DNA from: Antedon mediterranea
Taxonomy: Eukaryota; Echinodermata; Crinoidea; Comatulida; Antedonidae
NCBI RefSeq assembly: GCF_964355755.1
Contig: NC_092670.1
Location: 15,375,201-15,439,200 of the forward strand
DNA: 64,000 bases
Direction: 5' to 3'
A program made the translations under genes and the position numbers. Every line of letters starts with the position of its first letter. Within the stretch, counting starts at the first letter, position 1. The notes beneath the pieces are model-generated. The model ran no database searches, had not been told where the DNA came from, and was given only the letters and a program-made list of their open reading frames with translations. Below are positions 46,242-58,366 of the stretch, piece after piece.

Positions 46242-49200
46242 ATGGACAATAGTGTTACTAGGGAATTGGGATGGCCGTGTGATATTCCATTCATTAAATT
46301 TAATGGGAAAGTATATCTTTCACAAAATGACTCATTAAAATATCTTCGTATGTATGTCAGGCAGCGTTTTAAAGGCTGGAAGCCCTTTGATCGATTTTGG
46401 GAACAAAATGGATTGATAGTCAATCATGAGGTACTTCCGAACAGTGCTATAAATGTATCACGAAAGCATATTAGTGTTTCATGTTTTATTCACCTGTTGT
46501 TGGGTGGTGGACATCTTGTAGACAATGTACAGCAGCAACAAACATATATAATTGATACAAATGAACACAATTTAAATTTGATAACTCTACGCGATTTTAT
46601 AAGAGATAAATGCGTAGACTCGGTCATGAACGACCATCTACTTGATAATATAAACGACGAGCCCGTGGTTGAAAATAAAAGACCTGGAAGAAAATCTACA
46701 ACAGAACTATTAGAAAGAATTAATCGCAAAAGGGTTAGGCCAGATATACCAGGAGTTCAAATATCCCCCGCCATTCCTCTTGATGGATCGAGGCGGCAGG
46801 CCTCAAAGCGATTTTCAAATCGAATGGAAGCACATCGAAAATCAATAAAAGATCTTTCTCGGAAGATTCATTGTGGAGGAAAATCTGACTTGCTGCATGC
46901 GTTCGCATGGTAGGTAGAAATAAACAGTTCCGATAAAAATAATTAACAAATTCTTATTCAATATATCTACGTAAATGTGTGAAGTTAGACTAAATATGTC
47001 TTATTTACAGTATATCAGTAGGCCTAATATAGAATATTCGTATAAAAATATCAAAATATCCCGTAACATTTATACATATTGCAAGTGTACATATATCATA
47101 TGGCCATTTTCACAACCATACCTAGGTTAAATCATAATAAAAATTGTTGCCAATATAATTACAACTTTTAGGGACCTAACACGTAAAAGTAAAAACGACG
47201 GAGAAGCTGCAGGCGAATGGAATGGGGCAATATCGAAAGAAGATCTGGTGACTATCCTTACGGAAGCAAAGTCCCCCGATGATGAAGAAACGTCCGTGTT
47301 TGTAGAATTGATTCGGTATGTTATTTATAAATACCTATGTAGGCCTACCACAAAAATATAAGGTCCATCATCATAATATTATTATGTTGTATTCCACTTT
47401 GGGACATTCAGATCTCAGATATATCTGAGTTTTCTAGATTTAGAAAACGCAGATATATCTGATATCTGAATTTTCTAGATCTCAGTTTTTTATATATACA
47501 CCACACTTTATTTTATACATTTTATCATTTACAGAAAGGAAGCCGCTAATCATTTTTATATTAACGAGGAGGACCTGCTCTTTCTGGAAGACACTGCAAA
47601 CGTTGTAGGTGTACTTACATGGTTAAGAAAGCGACTTCCTGGATTTTTAGCATCTGAAAAAAGGGTGAGACTACTGAAGAAGAAGCAAAAGAGTGAATTT
47701 GAGAGAATTCTGCAGCCAAAAGCTATCCCAGGAGGAATAAAAATCGACATAGATGCGTTGCATGATACATTGATGCACGTTTACCATTACGTAAAAGGAA
47801 AGGAATGGTGGCGACTATATGGAGATGGTCGAATAATGGGAAAGCGGCAAACAACTGTACTTGGAATAACCAACATCAACAATGATCAAGCCCTATTAGG
47901 CAAAGGTTTCCATAGTCCTCATGACTTTTGGAGAATTGCTGTATTTTACTTTGGAGACGATCGTGCCAACTTAGAAGCAAATCTACGTTGTGATAATTCG
48001 CCATATTTAAATGACTGGGTTTGTAGAATGCAGCGAGATGGACATTACATATTTTTATCCTCAGATGCTAAATTTCAAGACGCAGTACTTGGAGGGAACA
48101 TTGGTCCCCTAACAACTGATGGTTTCAACGTATATATTGAAACATCGAAAATTGAGAATAAAGATTATGATGCGACAACAGGCTTACGGTCAACTATCAG
48201 AAAGTCAATCCAAAGAGAACATGATGAGCGCCTTCTAGAAATACCGATAGATCACTTTGGTGTATGTATTGACCATGGAATAACCAGAATCGTTGAGCAT
48301 CAGCTTCGACTTCTCGTTCAGGAAATTCACTCGTAAGTATATTAAGTTATGTGTAGCTAAAAAAAATGAAATACGGTACTTTATTAAAAAATGATACCCT
48401 TGTTATTATTTTCATTTGCAGTTTAATTTACCTCTTAACTTCCACATGTTTTTTTGTTTCAGTATTACTTCATTAATACCTGGAAATGAAGGTGTTGCAC
48501 AGCGAAAAGTTAGACTGCAACATCTCGTTAGCAACATTAAAGCGCGGGGCGTAAACAGGAATAAGGATGGTGGATTCCATATCCAATTTGAAAATGACCA
48601 ACTGAAGCAAATTTCATTAAATAAACCATCTGCTCAGTTGATACTATACCCAGCCACCACAGAATTCTTTCAATATGACACGTCTGTTCCTTTCCCAGAT
48701 ATTTTCGATAATGTTCTGCCTGATACCCCATACCAAAAGGAGTTGCCAATTGATTTGCAGTCTAAACTAAATTTGCCATCTCCAATTATCACTGCCAAAT
48801 ACCTACAGCAGCAGATTTTTTACCATCTAGCATGCATGTATAAATTGCAAAGAGATGAACCGAGAAAATTAAAACCTGGTAAAGACCAAGGAAGTCTATC
48901 AGCTGACGATTACATCTGGGGGCACACGGATGATTCTATTACAAAATATACAAAACATGCCGACATGTTCCATCGCCTTATGGTATTTAAATACGGCAAT
49001 GTCTTCACGGGATATGAGATGAAATTTATAGATGTCGTACCGCAGCTTCTTCAATCAACCCCATTCCATTCAGTGATGCGGTTGACAACTGAACAAGGAG
49101 AACGTTCACATTACATGGATATGTGCCGTTTTTATCAACATTCTACTAGAGGAGGCGGTATCCATAAACCCGATCCTATCCTAAAGTTGTTTGAATGGCA

Positions 49201-50429
49201 ATGGCGGATGATTCACCATCGAGTTAGAGATTGTCCTGTGGAAGTTCAACATCGATTTCATAATTTTATTGACAATAAAAATAGAGTTGAAGAACAACCA
49301 GATTTGCATGCCAATGAAGAATCAGATATCGATGTTCTCGATGCCGATGGCGAACCCCCAAATGTCCGCTACGGCAATGAAGAACAGCCAGATCATAACG
49401 AAGACATTACAGTAAATCCACCTATTGATGTCCTTGAAGGGAAATCAGTGGTTGTTGTGGGACGCCTATACAAACAGAAAGAATTAATAAAAACTATTGT
49501 TGCTAAACATGGCGGTAGGGTTTGGACGAAAGTTCTCCCAAAGATGGGTATTCCCTTACCACACTTTTTAGTAATAACAACACAAGTGGAATGTGACAGA
49601 GAACCAAAACGAATTGCTATGCCACTTGCCGAATGTTTCAAAAGACGTGTGGATATTATAGGAGATACATTATTAAAAGATTTGGAAAATAATTCTTTCG
49701 CTGGAGATATTGATAATTATAGGCTCAATATTTCTAAATTAGAAAATGCACCATCGTATACAATCCAGGCAATACGACAAGATGCGAGTCTCCAGCAGTA
49801 CAACAGGTTAGTATGCCATACATGAGCTAAATAAATAATTACTACAATAGTTTAATTATGCCATACGTGTAAAGATCAAACAAATACTTGTAAAAAAGCA
49901 TCATATAACATGAAAAAACGCGTTAATCTTTTTCAGCAAATTACCGAGTGCATACACCTACCTTAAACGAAAGGAACGACAAGACAGAAAACCTCTTCAA
50001 GAAGTGAATCACGGACAAACTGCCCATGGGAAGAGAAAAAAGAAAATGAAGTCTGCCCCAAAAAGACGAAAATCCGGTTTCAACTTATTCACTCAATTGC
50101 ATATGCCTCAGGTATTAAGATACGTCTTAAGTAAAATACCCTTAGATAAAAAGCATTATAATATGCTTATTACGTACTTCTTCTTTTCACTGCCTCTACC
50201 CCTCAAACTGTCCAAAAATGAGAGCTCAGCTATAATTAACATTGTGATGGATGTCTTTCCTTAGGTAATGCGTGAATATAAGGAGTTGTCATTGACCGGT
50301 AAAAATGTAATTATTCATGACTTATGGACGCAATGTAGTGATGAACAACATACCGAATGGAATGCTCGTGCACTTCGATTAGTTCAGCCAGAAGTAGCAG
50401 AAAATGTACACAATGTCCAGGGAGAATAA
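46242..50429 (+). CDS. DDE-type transposase-like protein with BRCT and HMG-box-like domains
   Basis: Six exons: 46242-46909, 47172-47315, 47535-48332, 48463-49806, 49937-50111, 50265-50429; 3294 bp, 1097 residues, phases consistent. The N-terminal 270 residues have a basic KRPGRKSTTELLERINRKR patch. The central core has the look of an RNase-H-fold transposase: LYGDGR with Asp368, FLSSDAKFQD with Asp448, and after a roughly 300-residue helical insertion TTEQGERSHY with Glu747 or Glu750. A large insertion before the last acid is known in hAT, RAG/Transib and KDZ transposases. Residues about 858-945 form a BRCT domain (LEGKSVVVVGRL, AKHGGRVW, HFLVITT, DIIGDTLLKDL). The tail (SGFNLFTQ to WNARALRLV) resembles an HMG box after a lysine-rich linker. 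It is the first gene inside the left end and probably drives transposition. The core assignment rests on pattern reading, not on a search. Confidence 0.8.
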
Positions 50430-51184
50430 GGTTTACATAATTAGTACCAGATAGGCTAATCACTTGAATTTAAGTTTTAAATCGCATGATACTATACTAA
50501 AAATCATCTTATCTTTCATTATTAATTCTCAAGCAGGATCTCAAAGATAATATTCAATTAAATTTGAACTGTCATAATATACCAACTTAAGCAGAAGGTT
50601 CAAATCTCAGTTAACGGGTTTTTCTCATTCATACAGGCTTGCTTATTTTGTTTACAATTTCTTCTGTGCCTGTTAATTATTATAATAATAATTATTATAT
50701 ACATCTATATTATTATATTACAATTAATAAGAAAATAAACAAATTACAGCGAACCACTATTTATATTACAGTCGTATATACACAATTTCTTTGTGTTGTA
50801 TTATACACATTTCATGATTTATTGCCTAGTATACCATAGTGGATTGATCGAATAAAGTTGAACATCACAGGCATAATTGTTTAGGACTGAAAAATACAGG
50901 CTTACACTCCTTATACTGTATTAAGTTGAATCTGGTCAAATAAGACCACAAAAAACATTACTACAATTTATTAACATTTCTTTACTGCAAAAACGTGGGC
51001 AGTGATACGGTACGTTATATTTTTCTTTATTGTAGTTTATTTTAATCCCTTGTTTATAATCGACTCTTCCACAAGTCAAATATTTGAGGTTAAGTTTTCC
51101 CACTGCTCAAAGAAATAGTTACACTACTACCAGATAGAATAGAACAGTATAACTATACTAATAAGCCTCAGAAACAACTTTAAT
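50430..51184. other. Spacer between transposase-like and Tudor-like genes
   Basis: AT-rich, no exon recognised. It probably holds the terminator of the first gene (AATAAA-type words near 50730 and 50850) and the promoter of the second. Confidence 0.4.
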
Positions 51185-52558
51185 ATGGATTATTCTTATG
51201 TTAATGGAGAGCATGTTGAAGTGTTTGATGAAGAGTGTGGTATATGGAGATCGGCTAAGGTTATTAATATTAGCACGGATACCATAAGTGAACCTGGGAT
51301 TTGTATTCATTATATTGGGTGGCAGCCAAAGCATAACACACTCATTTCAATTAAGAAACATATTCGCCCAGCAACACCATTCGTTACGGGAAAGAGAAAG
51401 CGAATTCCAAAAACGCACAGTGTTTCAAATTACTTTAAGACTGTGCCCGAAAATCTTGTTATTGAAGACCCTGTAAAATTTATGTACGATGGGAAACGGT
51501 TTCAGGGATTTGTCGTCGAAAATGACCCTTTTCTGAAAACAATGAAGGTTTCTTACGAGAACGGATATAAAGAAAAAGACATAACATATGCTGATTTAGT
51601 GGAGTCTAACAATGATGATGACACAAGTAGACCTATTCGTATGATGACAACTAATGATGAGACAACATCACCCCTGCCCACAAAAAGAAAACTGACCAAA
51701 CCAAAAAACACGAACCGAAATAAATCGGAACAAAGGATTGAGAGTCCATTCTTAGACCTACCTAGTAGTAGGCCTACTACGAACGAAGTCCCTATTATTC
51801 GAAGTTGCTCTAATAAATATGGACAAGAAATAACACAATGTGTTGTAGAAGACGAGATCGTCTTTGTGGGTTGCTTTCTTGTTACAGAGGAAAGCGATGT
51901 ATATAGGTTTGTCACCCACTTATATGTAGATGATAAAGGAACATTTAAGAGCATCGGATTTAAAGTACGAACACTTGGCACCCGAAAGTTCTTTCAAATT
52001 GGAACATATGACAATATTCTTGAAATGCCAAAGAAAATTAAGTTAAACTTGAACGCTTATTGGAGGAAAAGACAGCGAAGTACTCAAATTGCTTGTGAAG
52101 AGAGAATACTTCAGAAGATGTCAGGATTGACGATTCAGCCCAGATACATACAGAGAAGTGTTGCCCTGCGAAAATGCATCAGGCAGCAACTGAAACGAGG
52201 TTTCGGTGGTAGAAGGCGCCAAATTAAAGTTAATATACCATATGACCAAGGTACTGATGCACATTTATTTGGTTTGGATGCAAGCAACTCATTTCATGAG
52301 GAGTATACCCCAGAAAGCTTTGCGCAGCTGGACGACTTACTTGGGATTGGGTGGGATTATATGATACTAAATAATTCATCTAGGTATGCTTTTGTGTCGC
52401 GAATGATTGTCAGACTTATTCTTGAAGAACAAAGTGTAGAAGTTTTAGCACACATTCGCAATACCTCTATACATGAATGGTGCATGGACTACAGAAAACA
52501 TACTATGGATGAACTTATACATGCGAATAAAACATCAAACATTGATACGGAATCTTGA
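51185..52558 (+). CDS. Double Tudor-like protein of the 11.4-kb element
   Basis: Single-exon gene, 457 residues. Residues about 7-62 read as a Tudor or chromo-barrel module: GEHVEVFDEECGIWRSAKV then ICIHYIGWQPKHN and ending HIRPA. A second module at about 90-138 reads DPVKFMYDGKRFQGFVV then MKVSYENGYKEKDI. A charged, low-complexity linker (about 140-200) follows, with KKRKLTKPK-like basic patches. The C-terminal half (about 205-440) contains VGCFLVTEE, FFQIGTYDN and a highly basic KRGFGGRRRQIKV stretch; I do not recognise it. Tudor-type barrels bind methylated lysine or arginine on histones or other proteins, so a chromatin-targeting role for the transposon is a reasonable inference. The gene lies between the transposase-like and kinase genes on the same strand. 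Confidence 0.72.
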   Translation: MDYSYVNGEHVEVFDEECGIWRSAKVINISTDTISEPGICIHYIGWQPKHNTLISIKKHIRPATPFVTGKRKRIPKTHSVSNYFKTVPENLVIEDPVKFMYDGKRFQGFVVENDPFLKTMKVSYENGYKEKDITYADLVESNNDDDTSRPIRMMTTNDETTSPLPTKRKLTKPKNTNRNKSEQRIESPFLDLPSSRPTTNEVPIIRSCSNKYGQEITQCVVEDEIVFVGCFLVTEESDVYRFVTHLYVDDKGTFKSIGFKVRTLGTRKFFQIGTYDNILEMPKKIKLNLNAYWRKRQRSTQIACEERILQKMSGLTIQPRYIQRSVALRKCIRQQLKRGFGGRRRQIKVNIPYDQGTDAHLFGLDASNSFHEEYTPESFAQLDDLLGIGWDYMILNNSSRYAFVSRMIVRLILEEQSVEVLAHIRNTSIHEWCMDYRKHTMDELIHANKTSNIDTES

Positions 52559-53396
52559 TTAAATCTAAACATAACGTGTTATGCAGTTATTTGCGATATT
52601 ACAACCTTAGTTTACGAGGTTTATTACACGATGATTATCTGTACTGTTAGTAAATAAATTCGTTTAAAATGTACTCAGTATACATTATACTTTTCTTATA
52701 CTGTATATATTCTATGGTAATATTTCATAAGTAGACCAAAGTAATTAATTGGTAGTGATATGCCTATTAGTTTAGTTATTCATATTTTCTATATTGTAGG
52801 CCTAGGCCTATATTTACGAATTTTACATATTGTATTCTCAGTTTTAACAACATTATATAGTTTAGTTTCAGCTGTGTTTAGAATTATAAAACCCTAACTA
52901 AAACACTGTATTCTCTTTTTGAATATTTGAACTTGGAATAAAAAATTGTTGTAACAAGAAAATGTATTTTGATGTCTCTTTGGTGTTATGATATCAGTTA
53001 CATTTTTGTAAGCTTATTGGAATTCGTAAATACATGTCATTAGATAATATCAGTGAAGGCATAAAACCTCTAATAATAAATGAGACCTTCTGTATGTATG
53101 GCTTCATTGTAATAAAATACCATAGATATTGAACTATTTATTACCCTTAAAACGTTACGTCAACGCATTGCGTCTCCAATGCAGCTTGGTATGAGATATT
53201 GATATTTGCTGAATAGTGTATTTGGTATGCTAAAGATGGTCAAAAAAATGTGGTTTGACCCCTGTAACCCATACAAGTAGTAAGTACGGTATAGGACTAT
53301 ACTCATTGAATGGAATTCATTAGTTCCAAATACAATAGCCTCCCTGTACACACAGAAGTTCTCTCATCATTTCTATACTGTTGTGCATCATTGAAG
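52559..53396. other. Spacer between Tudor-like and kinase genes
   Basis: AT-rich with AATAAA words near 52650 and 52940. One GGCCTAGGCCTA word at 52799. No exon seen. Confidence 0.4.
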
Positions 53397-54970
53397 ATGA
53401 AACGTTCACCAAAAAAGATCAGCAAAAAAAAAAAGGTTCATAATGAAAATGCTAAATGGTAATTATTTCACTATCTGTTAAAAAATCTTTATAGGCCTAA
53501 TCGATGTATTTCTATTGGCATATTTATTAAGCTTTTTACAAATTCAAAAATAATTTAAGTACACTTAAAGATGCTAATGCCAAGTTGTTTTTTTTCATTT
53601 AAGGATTAATTACCTCTTCCAGCAAAAAACAGACATGGCCGTAAACGTGAAAGAAGCCTGCACTTTATTACGTGGTTACTGTCCCTACCTGACTCACAAT
53701 GGGGCAGGAAGAGCAATCTCAACAGTTTTTAAAGGAAAATTGAAACGGTCAAAATCGGGAAGGAGAGCCGACAAAACTAGGGGAGAATATAAATACATTG
53801 GCATATGCAAGCGGGAACATCACAGTCAATCACACCATTCAGTTCAGACGAAAAATGACCAGCACGTTATTTCATCGGCCAAACACAACGAAATGAGAAA
53901 AGGTACAGCTCACGAAAATAACGAAAGGCAAACAAAGAAAGATGGGCCAGTCGATCAAGTTAAAATTTTATCTAAGAAAAATGCAAACTTAATTAATGAA
54001 AACTCTAAACTTAAAATGGCTTTGAAGAACGCAAAAGAGGTCAATCATAAGGGGTTGCCTGCCAGCATGGTGATACATAATAATATGATAAAAACCTCTT
54101 CACATACAGTTGGGAGGGGTACGTTTGGCGAGTGCCAAACAGCGTTGTACCATGGAACAAGAGTGGTCATTAAATCATTCAAAAACCCAGAACAACTAAA
54201 TGATGAGAAGCTAAAGAAAACAATAATCAAGGAGGCAAACATTATTCTCAATTTAAAAGCGCACATTAATCTTCCACGATTGGTAGGAATTGCAATAGAA
54301 GAAGCACCATATCAGTTAATTACTCCTCTGTATTCAATGAAAGATGGTTCCTTTAATTTAAATGAGATATTTAAGAGGAAGGATATGTTGAGCAGATTTA
54401 ACTGGGAGAACATACTGCGACAGATTATAGATGCGATTAAGACTATCCACAACTCAGGATATGTCCATAATGATATAAAAAGTAAGAATCTGTTATATAC
54501 GTAATTTTTAAAATTAAGCCGCTAATTGTTTCATTATCATATACATTAAATTCCATTATACCATACACAATTCAGTGATTATTTTACAGTTTTTTCTCAT
54601 GTTCCCAACTGTCTTTTCTCTTACAGGTAATAACGTGGTGCTTCATGATATTGATGGTAAAATTACACCTGTAATAATAGATTATGGCAAGGCGTTTCGG
54701 ACCGGACGGAGTACTCCTTTAAAGTTGGCGTCGGAGGAGAAGATTAGATGGAAGAAATGCTTTCCATGGACTGCACCAGAAGTTATTTCTGGTGTCGAAG
54801 CACCATCGGAGCACAGCGATATTTACGCATTTGGATACATGTGCAGCCGCATATTTACCAAAACGAACAACAGAAGAATACGCGAAACTGGCGAGATATG
54901 CATGCGGCCGGCACCTTGCAGAGCTAGCTTGGCCACCGCCTTTTATGTACTAACGTTAGATCATGAATAA
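53397..54970 (+). CDS. Protein kinase carried by the 11.4-kb element
   Basis: Three exons: 53397-53458, 53604-54481, 54627-54970; 1284 bp, 427 residues. It starts with a lysine-rich peptide (KRSPKKISKKKK). A short region with basic patches follows, then a heptad-like coiled coil at about 125-160 (LSKKNANLINENSKLKMAL), then a kinase domain. The glycine loop is VGRGTFGEC (190-198) and the ATP-binding lysine is in VVIK (Lys211). The catalytic loop is HNDIKSNN (309-316), with Asp311 kept but Asn in place of the usual Arg. The metal-binding motif is DYG (Asp332), followed by WTAPEV and SDIYAFG. All key catalytic residues are there, so it is probably active; the missing HRD arginine suggests no control by activation-loop phosphorylation. 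The C-terminal lobe after the F helix is short. It resembles eukaryotic Ser/Thr or Tyr-like kinases; the group was not determined. Confidence 0.83.
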
Positions 54971-55319
54971 TTAGAATACATTTTTCAGAATGGATTTTTA
55001 AAAAAGGGTAGCAGTAAATTGTAGCTTTGTTTTCTTGTATTTATTATTAGTTTATGTATATTTTATTTTCTTTTTTGTATTCGTGTTTAATGTTCTATCT
55101 TGGGGTGGGTCAGACAAAGTCTTTCTGCGTTATTATTATGACTTTCCCCCACATGATTAATTCATTGCATTTATTATCCTGTCATTCATGTTATTATATT
55201 GTGGAATTAAAATTAAATTGGAATTGAAATTATATTTGTTTGCAATGTATTTTGTTCTATTTTACATTGTATAAAATTGTTATAAAACGATGACAACATT
55301 AAAATACAATAACAGGAAA

Positions 55320-56450
55320 AACAGTGGCAGGATACAAAAACAGTTTCTGGGTACAAAACATTTGTAAAAAAAAATGTGTTGTACAAAAACAGTGGCTGGG
55401 TACAAAAACAGTGGCAGGGTACAAAAACACTGGCTGGGTACACAAACAGTGGCAGGGTACACAAACAGTGACATGGTACAAAAACGGTAGCAGGGTACAA
55501 AACCGGTGGCAGGGTACAAAAACGATGGCAGTTGAGTAAATAAACAGTGACAGGGTACAAAAACGATGGCAGGGACGGTGGCAGGGTACAAAAACGGTGG
55601 CAGGGTACCAAAACGGTGGCAGCTGGGTACAAAAACGATGGCAAGGTACAAAAACGATGGCAGGGTACAAAAACGGTGGCAGGGTACAAAAACGGTGGCA
55701 GGGTACCAAAACGGTGGCAGCTGGGTACAAAAACGATGGCAAGGTACAAAAACGATGGCAGGGTACAAAAACGGTGGCAGGGTACAAAAACGGTGGCAGG
55801 GTACAAAAACGGCGGCAGGGTACAAAAACGATGGCAGCTGGGTACCAAAACAGTGGCAGGGTACAAAAACGGTGTCAGGGTACAAAAGCGATGGCAGCTG
55901 GGTACAAAAACAGTGGCAGGGTACAAAAACAGTGGCAGGGTACAAAAACGGTGGCAGGCTATAAAAACAGTGGCAGGGTACAAAAACAATGGCAGGGTAC
56001 AAAAACAGTGGCAGGGTACAAAAACGATGGCAGCTGGGTACAAAAACAGGGGCATGGTACAAAAACGATGGCAGCTGGGTAAAAGACAGTGGCAGGGTAC
56101 AAAAACAGAGGCATGGTACAAAAACGATGGCAGCTGGGTACAAAAAACAGTGGCAGAGAACAAAAACGGTGGCAGGGTACAAAAACGGTGGCATGGTACA
56201 TAAACGGTGGCATGGTACAAAAACGGTGGCAGGGTACAAAAACAGAGACAGGGTATGACAAGCAGTGGTCTAGGGTACAAAAACCTGTGTTTGTATACAA
56301 AGTGTCTGGGAAAAAAGACGTTAGCATGGGTACAAAAACGACGGATGGCAGGGATACAAAAAACAGTGGCAGGGTACACAAAATTGTGTTGTACTAAAAC
56401 AGTGGCAGGGTAAAAAACGTAGCATACACATTTTACGAAAACAGTAGCAG
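55320..56450. repeat. 19-22-bp minisatellite in the right arm of the 11.4-kb element
   Basis: More than 50 units of GTGGCAGGGTACAAAAACG, with variants (AGT for GGT, ATGGCAGCTGGGTAC units of 22 bp). Blocks of several units are themselves repeated (compare 55585-55680 with 55670-55770). It lies between the kinase gene and the right end. Long frames on both strands through the array are artefacts. Confidence 0.95.
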
Positions 56451-57118
56451 GGTAACATCAGCAGAGCTAAACAAATGAAGAAGGGTCAGAACATGTGACT
56501 CTGGCAGATAACAGATAACATTTTTTCAAGAGTGATAAGAAAAAAGGAAACATATTAATATATTCAATGATTTGTTAGCCTAAATATATCTTTCATTTTT
56601 AATTTATAATTATTTACATGATGATAAAACTTTTTAATTTGTATTAATTTAAATGTTTATTTTGGGGTTCTTTTATAAGTCAATCATTTTTTTTTCCATT
56701 AAAACTTAAAAATTGGCTATTTGTAGTTTATTGTATTCATCTTTATGGTTTATTTTACATCATTTATATCTCAATTTATATTGCTATATTGTTATCTTTG
56801 ATGAAATATTAATATTATGTACTGTAGTAGGCTTATACACATTTTTTAAATTCTCAACAAAGTCTCAAACCACATAAAACCTAAAAGTTGAAACTGAATA
56901 TTTAATGGCCCTTGAGAATTCTAGGTAGCCTGCGCAAAGGTCATCAAGGCCAAACTTAAGAGGATGACTCAAGCCCTTCCATGCGAATCATCTCAGGTTA
57001 GACCAACCTCCAGTGGGCAGGACTTGTAGTTGAAACTTCTGGCTCAAATGACACTCCAGGGTAATAAAATCGCAATAACTTATAAAGCACTGACAGTAAT
57101 TGCTTGTCAAAACCAAAT
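56451..57118. other. Right arm of the 11.4-kb element, no gene
   Basis: AT-rich unique-looking sequence between the minisatellite and the right inverted repeat. No exon or subterminal repeat recognised. Confidence 0.4.
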
Positions 57119-57158
57119 TGCCTAACCGTAACGCTAACGTAGCCTGGTCCGCGTAATG
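57119..57158 (-). repeat. Right terminal inverted repeat of the 11.4-kb element
   Basis: 40 bp, inverse partner of 45793-45831; outermost bases GGTCCGCGTAATG. Confidence 0.9.
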
Positions 57159-58366
57159 GTCTGATCGATAGCTAAAGACTCGTCGGACTTAAACAATTAT
57201 TTTGGACTTTCAATTAATTATACGGTTTGTATGTGTCCCTAAACGGATTACAGAAAAAGTTTATGATATGCCTAAATGTGTAGAATGCTTACAATAATAA
57301 CATGGCTATAAGATGAGAGTATAACAATGGAATACGTAAATTCAAACAAAAAGAAAAACAGCCATTTTTGTAACACAAACCTCTTGGATTGAAAAGCCTG
57401 TTTGTTAGAAGTGTTCGATATAACCAAATGGGATACCTCTTAACTCTCCATTCCCATCTCCTGTTTTTCACATACTGATCCCTGCATTTTTCACTCTCCT
57501 ATCTAAAATTATTTATATTTTATCTCATCATTAAACATCAGCTGTCCTCTAAGTGATTTGCGTTCTGTTTGACGATAAAGTCTCCTCCTGTTTTATATAA
57601 ACAGCTATAGTTTTACCTCATTTACTGCTGGTATCTGAGAGGACTTGTGCTTTTCTGTATTGTTTCTACGATTTGCCCTTCTAAATATATACACCGTGCT
57701 GCAACAAAATATATAACTTACCATACAGACTACTGAAGGTTATATCCCAAGTGAAACAAATAATGATCTCACACTATTGATCTAATGCGTAAATAGTTTG
57801 CACGACTCGAATCACTATAATAGCAATACGCATGTGCAAAGAATTGAGGAATTCTCGCCAATGAGAATTACTGTCTATTCACAGTACTTCCTGGTATTTG
57901 ATAGGCTACAATGTAGAGAGAAGAATTATCAAAGAAAATGCATTTAAACTTCACAAACTTTCCAATATTATACCTCATCCCGACGTCTTCGTTTGTATGA
58001 AATATTAACTTTTTAAATGAAAATGTATTTGTATTCCCCTATTAAATGTATAATTACTCTCAGCAACAAGCAAGTATATACAATTATGGAGAATTCTGCT
58101 CTCAGCCAGTGAAAATGGCACTTAGACGCTTCCGTAGAAATAACATAATTAAATGCTGGTTTTTTTTTTATTATAGAAAGACGATATAGTGTAAGTAGAC
58201 TATAAAAAATGTTATGAGTGCACACGATATAGATGAGCCAACTTAGCCGACTGAGCTTGTGTAATACGAACAAAAGATCTTGTGATATAATAATATTTAA
58301 ACAAGGCCAACAGCCATAAGTCGCGTGCTCTCAGGAAAAATTGAACTTTCAAAAAGTAATGTACTT
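57159..58366. other. Intergenic, no gene seen
   Basis: AT-rich; short frames on the minus strand (57289-57471, 58013-58273) show no recognisable features. Confidence 0.4.

Larger units (their letters stand above)
45793..57158. mobile_element. 11.4-kb DNA transposon candidate carrying transposase-BRCT, Tudor-like and kinase genes
   Basis: Left inverted repeat 45793-45831 begins CATTACGCGGACCAGGCTAC. The right one, 57119-57158, read in reverse begins with the same 20 bases. The two match at all but two positions over 35 bases and continue to a shared GGCA after one gap. Between them lie three genes on the + strand, all with consistent splice phases and no stops, and a 1.1-kb minisatellite. No target-site duplication could be recognised beside the ends. 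The intact genes and closely matching ends suggest a fairly young element. It is unlike any superfamily I can name; see the separate gene entries. Confidence 0.85.

Noticed and set aside
55213-56413. Several long overlapping frames on both strands (for example 388 codons on the minus strand)
   Set aside because: They run through the 19-22-bp minisatellite; the repeated peptide simply mirrors the period.
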